From the NCBI GenBank assembly GCA_016188005.1, contig JACPIQ010000122.1:1-36155 (forward strand): DNA of 36,155 nt. The letters run 5' to 3'. Made by a program: the position numbers and the translations under genes. Of the stretch, positions 31,743 to 36,155 are shown one piece after another. A model generated the notes under the pieces. That model was given only the letters and a program-made list of their open reading frames with translations. It did not search any database and was not told where the DNA came from. Source of the stretch: Candidatus Rokuibacteriota bacterium. GTDB taxonomy: Bacteria; Methylomirabilota; Methylomirabilia; Rokubacteriales; CSP1-6. Within the stretch, counting starts at the first letter, position 1; every line of letters starts with the position of its first letter.

Positions 31743-33910
31743 CGCGCCACAGGGCCTGGATCATCTACGGCCTGGGCGTGTCCATGGCGGCCTTCCACCT
31801 CTATGCGGGGTACTTCGGCCAGCCGGAAGCGCAGGTCTTTCGCGCGACCCACGTGGGCTTCGCCATGAGCCTGGCGTTCCTCCTGTTCCCGTGCTCGCGG
31901 AGACTCGCGCGGCGGGCCCCGGCGGGGAGCGCGGCGCTGGACCTGGGGCTCGTGGCGCTGGTGGCGGCGCTCCACGTCTACATCCTGCGCGACCCCCAGG
32001 GGCTCTGGCTGCGCACGGGCCAGCTCACGACGGCGGACCTCGCCGTGGGCACCCTGTACCTCCTGGTGCTGCTGGAGGCCACGCGGCGCGCGGTGGGGCT
32101 CGCCATGCTGGCCGTGGCGGGGTTCTTCATCGTCAACGCCATCCACGGCGACGTGTTCCCCGGGATCCTCTACGGGCCGCCGCACCACTGGCGCGTGGTC
32201 ACCAATGCGCTCTTCCTGGGGGACGACGGGGTCTTCGGCATCCCGGTGGCCGCCTCCGCCAGCTACATCGTGCTCTTCATCATCTTCGGCCAGCTCCTCC
32301 AGAAATCGCGGGCCCTCGACTTCTTCATGAGCCTGGCGCTCACGCTGACGGGGCAGCAGGTGGGCGGGCCGGCCAAGGCGGCGGTGGTGGCGAGCGCCTT
32401 CGAGGGCACCTACACCGGCAGCGCGGTGGCGAACGTGGTGGGCTCGGGCACCTTCACCATCCCGCTGATGAAGCGGCTCGGCTACCCGGCCCACTTCGCG
32501 GGCGCCGTCGAGGCCGTGGCCTCGTCCGGCGGCCAGATCATGCCGCCGGTCATGGGCGTCACGGCATTCGTCCTGGCGGAGATCGTGGGCGTCGCCTACT
32601 GGAAGGTCGCCATCGCGGCCCTCGTCCCGGCCATCCTCTACTTCCTGTCCGTCTACCTGATGGTCCACTTCGAGGCGCGCAGGCTCGGGCTCCGCGCCAT
32701 CCCGCGCGAGGACCGGCCGCATCTCTGGCCCGCGCTGCGCGAGGGCGGCCACCTGCTCCTGCCGCTGGGCTTCGTGTTCTGGCTGCTCAGCGAGGGCTAC
32801 TCGGTGGGGTACGCGGCCACGTGGGGGATCGCGGCGGTGTTCGGCCTGTCGTTCGTGTCGGCGCGCACGCGGCTCCGGCCCCGCGATGTCGTGGAGGCGC
32901 TGGAGGAGAGCGCGCGGGGCGTGGTGCCCGTGGCCATCGCCTGCGCCTCGGCGGGGCTCATCATCGGGGCCATCTTCCTCTCGGGCGTCGGCCACCGCTT
33001 CTCCGAGCTGGTGCTCACGGTCGCGCAGGGCCAACTCTGGCTCGCTCTCATCCTCACCATGCTCGCCTCGTTCATCCTGGGCATGGGGCTCACCACGACG
33101 GCCGACTACATCGTGCTCGCCACCTTCGTGATCCCGGCGCTCGTCACGATGGGGGCCGACACGCTGGGGGCCCACCTGTTCGCCTTCTACTTCTCCTCGA
33201 TCTCGGGGATCACGCCGCCGGTGGCGCTGGCGTCCTTCGCGGCGGCGGCCATCGCCCGGGCGGGGCTCTGGGAGACCGGCTTCGCGGCCATGCGGATCGG
33301 CATCGCCGCGTTCCTGATCCCCTACCTCTTCGTCTACAACCCGGAGCTGATGCTCCAGGGGAGCCCCGCCGGCATCGCGCTGGCCGCGGCGCGCGCGGTG
33401 GTGGCCACGGTGTGTCTGGCGGGCGCCGTGCAGGGCTGGCTCTTCCGGCGCGCGACCCCGCTGGAGCGCGTGGCGCTCCTGGCGGCGGCGGTGCTCTTCG
33501 TCTGGCCCAATGTCCGCGCCGACGCGCTGGCGCTGGCGCTGTTCGCGGCGGTGGCCGTGCTCCACAAGCTGGGGGTGCCGACCCGCGCGGCGGCGGCCCC
33601 CGGCACTGCGCGCTCCGCCGCCGTCGCGCGGGTCGACCGGTGGTGGCCGGCGCGCCGGCTGGTGCGGCTGGCCGAGGCCAAGCTGGTGCAGGAGATGGCG
33701 GCGCCGGCCGCGGCGCGTGCGGCGCGGCCCGGGGCCGGGGAATGGCTCCGGGGCTGGGCCGTCCTGGCCGTCGTGGGCGCGGTCTTCGTGTGGACCGGCT
33801 TCCGTCACATGCACATCCTCTCGTTCAACGTCTTCCTCGCGCTCACCCTGACCCTCGCCTTCGGGACCGTCGCGTGCTTCCGGCGGCCCGCCCCCCAGCC
33901 GGCCGCCTAG
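31739..33910 (+). CDS. Fused TRAP transporter permease (4TM-12TM, TAXI type)
   Basis: Inner-membrane sodium-coupled permease of a TAXI-TRAP system, 723 residues, with the small (DctQ-like) and large (DctM-like) subunits in one chain. It has many hydrophobic segments. Conserved stretches are VVASAFEGTYTGSAVANVVG, SSGGQIMPPVMGVTAFVLAE near 262-281, and SSISGITPPVALASFAAAAI near 485-504. The C-terminal ~130 residues carry a basic linker and a last membrane segment. ATG 31739 overlaps the upstream stop. The binding protein gene follows 30 bases later. Confidence 0.93.
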   Translation: MTRHRAWIIYGLGVSMAAFHLYAGYFGQPEAQVFRATHVGFAMSLAFLLFPCSRRLARRAPAGSAALDLGLVALVAALHVYILRDPQGLWLRTGQLTTADLAVGTLYLLVLLEATRRAVGLAMLAVAGFFIVNAIHGDVFPGILYGPPHHWRVVTNALFLGDDGVFGIPVAASASYIVLFIIFGQLLQKSRALDFFMSLALTLTGQQVGGPAKAAVVASAFEGTYTGSAVANVVGSGTFTIPLMKRLGYPAHFAGAVEAVASSGGQIMPPVMGVTAFVLAEIVGVAYWKVAIAALVPAILYFLSVYLMVHFEARRLGLRAIPREDRPHLWPALREGGHLLLPLGFVFWLLSEGYSVGYAATWGIAAVFGLSFVSARTRLRPRDVVEALEESARGVVPVAIACASAGLIIGAIFLSGVGHRFSELVLTVAQGQLWLALILTMLASFILGMGLTTTADYIVLATFVIPALVTMGADTLGAHLFAFYFSSISGITPPVALASFAAAAIARAGLWETGFAAMRIGIAAFLIPYLFVYNPELMLQGSPAGIALAAARAVVATVCLAGAVQGWLFRRATPLERVALLAAAVLFVWPNVRADALALALFAAVAVLHKLGVPTRAAAAPGTARSAAVARVDRWWPARRLVRLAEAKLVQEMAAPAAARAARPGAGEWLRGWAVLAVVGAVFVWTGFRHMHILSFNVFLALTLTLAFGTVACFRRPAPQPAA

Positions 33911-33940
33911 CGCCGTCCGGAGACGAGAAAGGAACCCATC

Positions 33941-34900
33941 ATGACTCACCGAATCCTCCCGCTGGCCCTGGCCCTGACGCTCTGCCTGGCGCCCGCCGCC
34001 CCCGCCGCCGATCCGCAGTTCATCACCGTGGGCGGGGGTGTCGGAACCTTCCCGATCATGGCGGCCAAGATCGCCGACGTGATCAACAAGGAGTTCCCCG
34101 GGGTCAAGGCGAGCTCCATCCCGGGCGGCTCCGACCTGAACCTCAAGAACATCCAGTCGGGCGCGGCGCAGGTGGGGCTATCGATCTCCATGACGTCCTA
34201 CCAGGGCGTCAACGGGATCGCCCACTTCCCGCAGCCCCTCGACAAGGTGCGCCACGTGATGTCGCTCTACCGGGGCTACATCCACTACGTGGCCTCGGCG
34301 CGGAGCGACATCCGCTCCTTCGCCGACATCGCCAAGCGCGGCTACCGCGTCTACGTGGGCAAGGTGGGCACGCTTCACCACGTCCTCATGACCGAGATGC
34401 TCAAGGCGCAGGGCATCACCCCCGACGACATCCGCAAGGCGGGCGGCATTCCCAACCCAGTCGCCTACTCCGACGTGGTCCGGATGCTCCAGGACGGACA
34501 GCTCGACGTCGCGATGCTCACGGGGCCCGTCCCCTACGGGATGGCGATGGAGCTGGCCCAGAGCCCGGGCATCCGCGTGCTCAACGCCTCCGAGGAGGCC
34601 CGCGCGAAGGTGATCCGGGCCCTGCCCGGCATCGGCCGGGCGACGATCCCGAAGGGCACCTACAAGGGCCAGGACGAGGACATCCAGACCGTCGCCTACA
34701 TGTCCCACCTGGTGGCGAGCCGCGACCTGTCCGAGGATTTCGTCTACCGCCTCACGGCGGCCATGGTCAAGCACATGCCGGACATGCGCGGCCTCTTCGC
34801 CGGCGCCAGCGAGATCCGGCTCGAGACGGCGCTCCTGGACAACCCCATCGCCGTCCACCCGGGCGCCAAGCGCTACTACGACGAGAAGGGCGTGAAGTAG
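33941..34900 (+). CDS. TAXI-family TRAP transporter solute-binding protein
   Basis: Extracytoplasmic binding protein, 319 residues, for the adjacent permease. A signal peptide covers residues 1-23 (ending APAAPAAD). The mature start FITVGGGVGTFPIMAAKIAD is characteristic of TAXI proteins, as is GGSDLNLKNIQSGAAQVGLS. The later FADIAKRGYRVYVGKVGTLH stretch is also typical. ATG 33941 is preceded by AAAGGAA. TAXI ligands are mostly uncharacterised; glutamate and other acids are known for a few members, so the substrate is open. Confidence 0.93.
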   Translation: MTHRILPLALALTLCLAPAAPAADPQFITVGGGVGTFPIMAAKIADVINKEFPGVKASSIPGGSDLNLKNIQSGAAQVGLSISMTSYQGVNGIAHFPQPLDKVRHVMSLYRGYIHYVASARSDIRSFADIAKRGYRVYVGKVGTLHHVLMTEMLKAQGITPDDIRKAGGIPNPVAYSDVVRMLQDGQLDVAMLTGPVPYGMAMELAQSPGIRVLNASEEARAKVIRALPGIGRATIPKGTYKGQDEDIQTVAYMSHLVASRDLSEDFVYRLTAAMVKHMPDMRGLFAGASEIRLETALLDNPIAVHPGAKRYYDEKGVK

Positions 34901-34904
34901 GCGG

Positions 34905-36155
34905 ATGGACTCCGCGCACAGCGCCTGGAACGTCGCCCATGGCCTCGTCTGGGCCGCGCGGCGGGAGCCCGGCAAGCTCGCGGTCCGGCAGGGCCGCCGC
35001 GCGCTCAGCTACCGGGCGCTCGACGAGCGCGTGAACCGGCTGGCCCATGCTCTCACGGGCCTCGGGCTCCGGCCCGGCGATCGGCTGCTGCTGCTCCTGG
35101 CGGATCGGCTGGAGCACCTCGAGGCGCTCCTGGCGGCGGCGAAGGCGGGGATCGTCGCGGCGCCCGTGGACCACCGGTGGCGCCCGGACGAGATCCGGCA
35201 TGCCGTGGACCTCTACGAGCCGCGGGCCGTGCTCTACGAGGAGGCCACGCGCCCGCTGCTTCCCGCCATCGACGGGCCGCGGCTGTGCCTGGAGGCGGAT
35301 TACGAGGCGCTCCTGGCGCGAGCCGACGCCGGGGAGGCCCTCCGGCCCGTCCCCATGGAGGCGCCCTTCGTGATCGGCTGCACCTCGGGGACCTCGGGGC
35401 TCCCGAAGGGCATCGTTCTCAGCCACCGCTCCATGCTCTGGCGCATGCCCATCTACGCCTTCGACTTCGGGATCGGCCCCGCCGACACCTTCCTGTCCAA
35501 CACGCCGCTGGCCCAGGGCGGCGGGCGCGCCTTTGCCCTCGCCCATCTCATCCGCGGCGGCACCGTGCTCATCGATCCCGACTTCGACGCGGACCGCACT
35601 CTCACGACGATTGCGCGCGAGCGCGTCACGACCTGCTTCATGGTCCCCACGATGCTCCGCCGCCTGCTGGCCACGGCCGGGGTGGCGGAGGCCGAGACAT
35701 CGAGCCTCCGCTGCCTCATCTCGAGCGGGGCGGCCCTGCCGCCGGAGACGCGGCGCGGAGTCCTCGAGCAGGTCACCCCGAACCTCTACCAGTTCTACTC
35801 CTCGACGGAGTCCGGCGGCATCACGGTGCTGCCGCCCTGGCTCCAGGCCGTCAAGGGGGACTCCGTCGGGCTCAGCGTCTTCGGCAAGGAGCTCCGGCTC
35901 GGGGAGGAGGGCGAGATCCTCTCGCGCGGCCCCGCGGTGATGACGGAGTACTTCCGTAACCCCGAGGCGACGGCCGCCGCGCTCCAGGGCGACTGGTTCT
36001 GCCCCGGCGACCTCGGCCGCTTCGACGAGGACGGCTTCCTCTACATCGTGGGGAGGAGGAAGGAGATGATCATCACGGGCGGGCTCAAAGTCTATCCTGC
36101 CGAGGTCGAGCGCGTGCTCTACATGCACCCGGCCGTGCAGGAGGCGGCAGTCGTC
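34905..36155 (+). CDS. AMP-dependent acyl-CoA synthetase/ligase (3' end off the window)
   Basis: Adenylates a carboxylic acid and transfers it to CoA. 417 codons are visible. The AMP-binding P-loop CTSGTSGLPKGIVLSH is near residues 160-175. YQFYSSTESGG follows, then the A8/hinge region CPGDLGRFDEDGFLYIVGRRKEMI with the ATP-contacting Asp. The sequence ends at GLKVYPAEVERVLYMHPAVQEAAVV, so roughly the last 80-100 residues with the acyl-transfer Lys are off the edge. ATG 34905 is four bases after the binding-protein stop. It probably activates the acid imported by the TRAP system. It has the ALDERV motif where the 29276-29652 remnant breaks. Confidence 0.9.
   Translation, partial: MDSAHSAWNVAHGLVWAARREPGKLAVRQGRRALSYRALDERVNRLAHALTGLGLRPGDRLLLLLADRLEHLEALLAAAKAGIVAAPVDHRWRPDEIRHAVDLYEPRAVLYEEATRPLLPAIDGPRLCLEADYEALLARADAGEALRPVPMEAPFVIGCTSGTSGLPKGIVLSHRSMLWRMPIYAFDFGIGPADTFLSNTPLAQGGGRAFALAHLIRGGTVLIDPDFDADRTLTTIARERVTTCFMVPTMLRRLLATAGVAEAETSSLRCLISSGAALPPETRRGVLEQVTPNLYQFYSSTESGGITVLPPWLQAVKGDSVGLSVFGKELRLGEEGEILSRGPAVMTEYFRNPEATAAALQGDWFCPGDLGRFDEDGFLYIVGRRKEMIITGGLKVYPAEVERVLYMHPAVQEAAVV

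Noticed and set aside
31445-33949. An 834-codon minus-strand frame opposite the TRAP permease
   Set aside because: Low-complexity, His/Arg/Glu-rich antisense shadow; the plus-strand TRAP permease has strong family motifs and coupled overlaps.

Overview
The window is very GC-rich, gene-dense bacterial DNA with short spacers, many ATGA/GTGA stop-start overlaps and frequent GTG starts. The gene content is typical of a free-living soil or subsurface heterotroph: TAXI-type TRAP transport, hydantoinase A/B, a CoxMSL-like molybdenum hydroxylase, MaoC hydratases, acyl-CoA ligases and a D-aminoacylase. Rokubacteria (Methylomirabilota) or a high-GC deltaproteobacterial-type lineage fits best. That placement is inferred from gene content and composition; there is no rRNA or marker comparison behind it.

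Layout. (1) 1-4014: typA on the minus strand, cut by the left edge, divergent from a secreted cyclophilin and a D-aminoacylase. (2) 4145-11225: a tungstate/molybdate uptake locus in the order tupA, [type II restriction-modification pair], tupB, modA, modB, [MITE-like element], modC, tupC. (3) 11244-13565: a ydcH-type small gene behind a clear promoter, moaC (molybdopterin synthesis), an AcuC-like deacetylase and a small unknown gene. (4) 13661-20846: a housekeeping run, tmk-holB-ricT-(LuxR remnant)-metG-DUF2914 membrane protein-tatD, ending with a BadI/MenB-like crotonase. (5) 21025-25173, minus strand: DUF2007 protein, then FAD, 2Fe-2S and molybdopterin subunits of a xanthine-dehydrogenase-family enzyme. 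(6) 25409-29230: hyuB and hyuA. (7) 29276-36155: a gutted acyl-CoA ligase on the minus strand, divergent from a TetR-led run of MaoC, RidA, degenerate MaoC, fused TRAP permease, TAXI binding protein and an acyl-CoA ligase cut by the right edge.

How it fits together. Oxyanion import (tup/mod), MoaC and the molybdenum hydroxylase form a plausible supply-to-enzyme chain. The last block looks like a regulated uptake-and-activation pathway: import by TRAP, CoA activation by the ligase, hydration by MaoC. Its substrate cannot be read from sequence.

The most unusual points are the BglII/BstYI-like restriction-modification pair of lower GC between tupA and tupB, an AT-rich palindrome over the tupA promoter, the inverted-repeat element between modB and modC, two gene remnants (a LuxR C-terminus and an internally deleted acyl-CoA ligase), and a MaoC paralogue lacking both catalytic residues. 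I saw no CRISPR array, rRNA, tRNA, transposase gene or replication origin.
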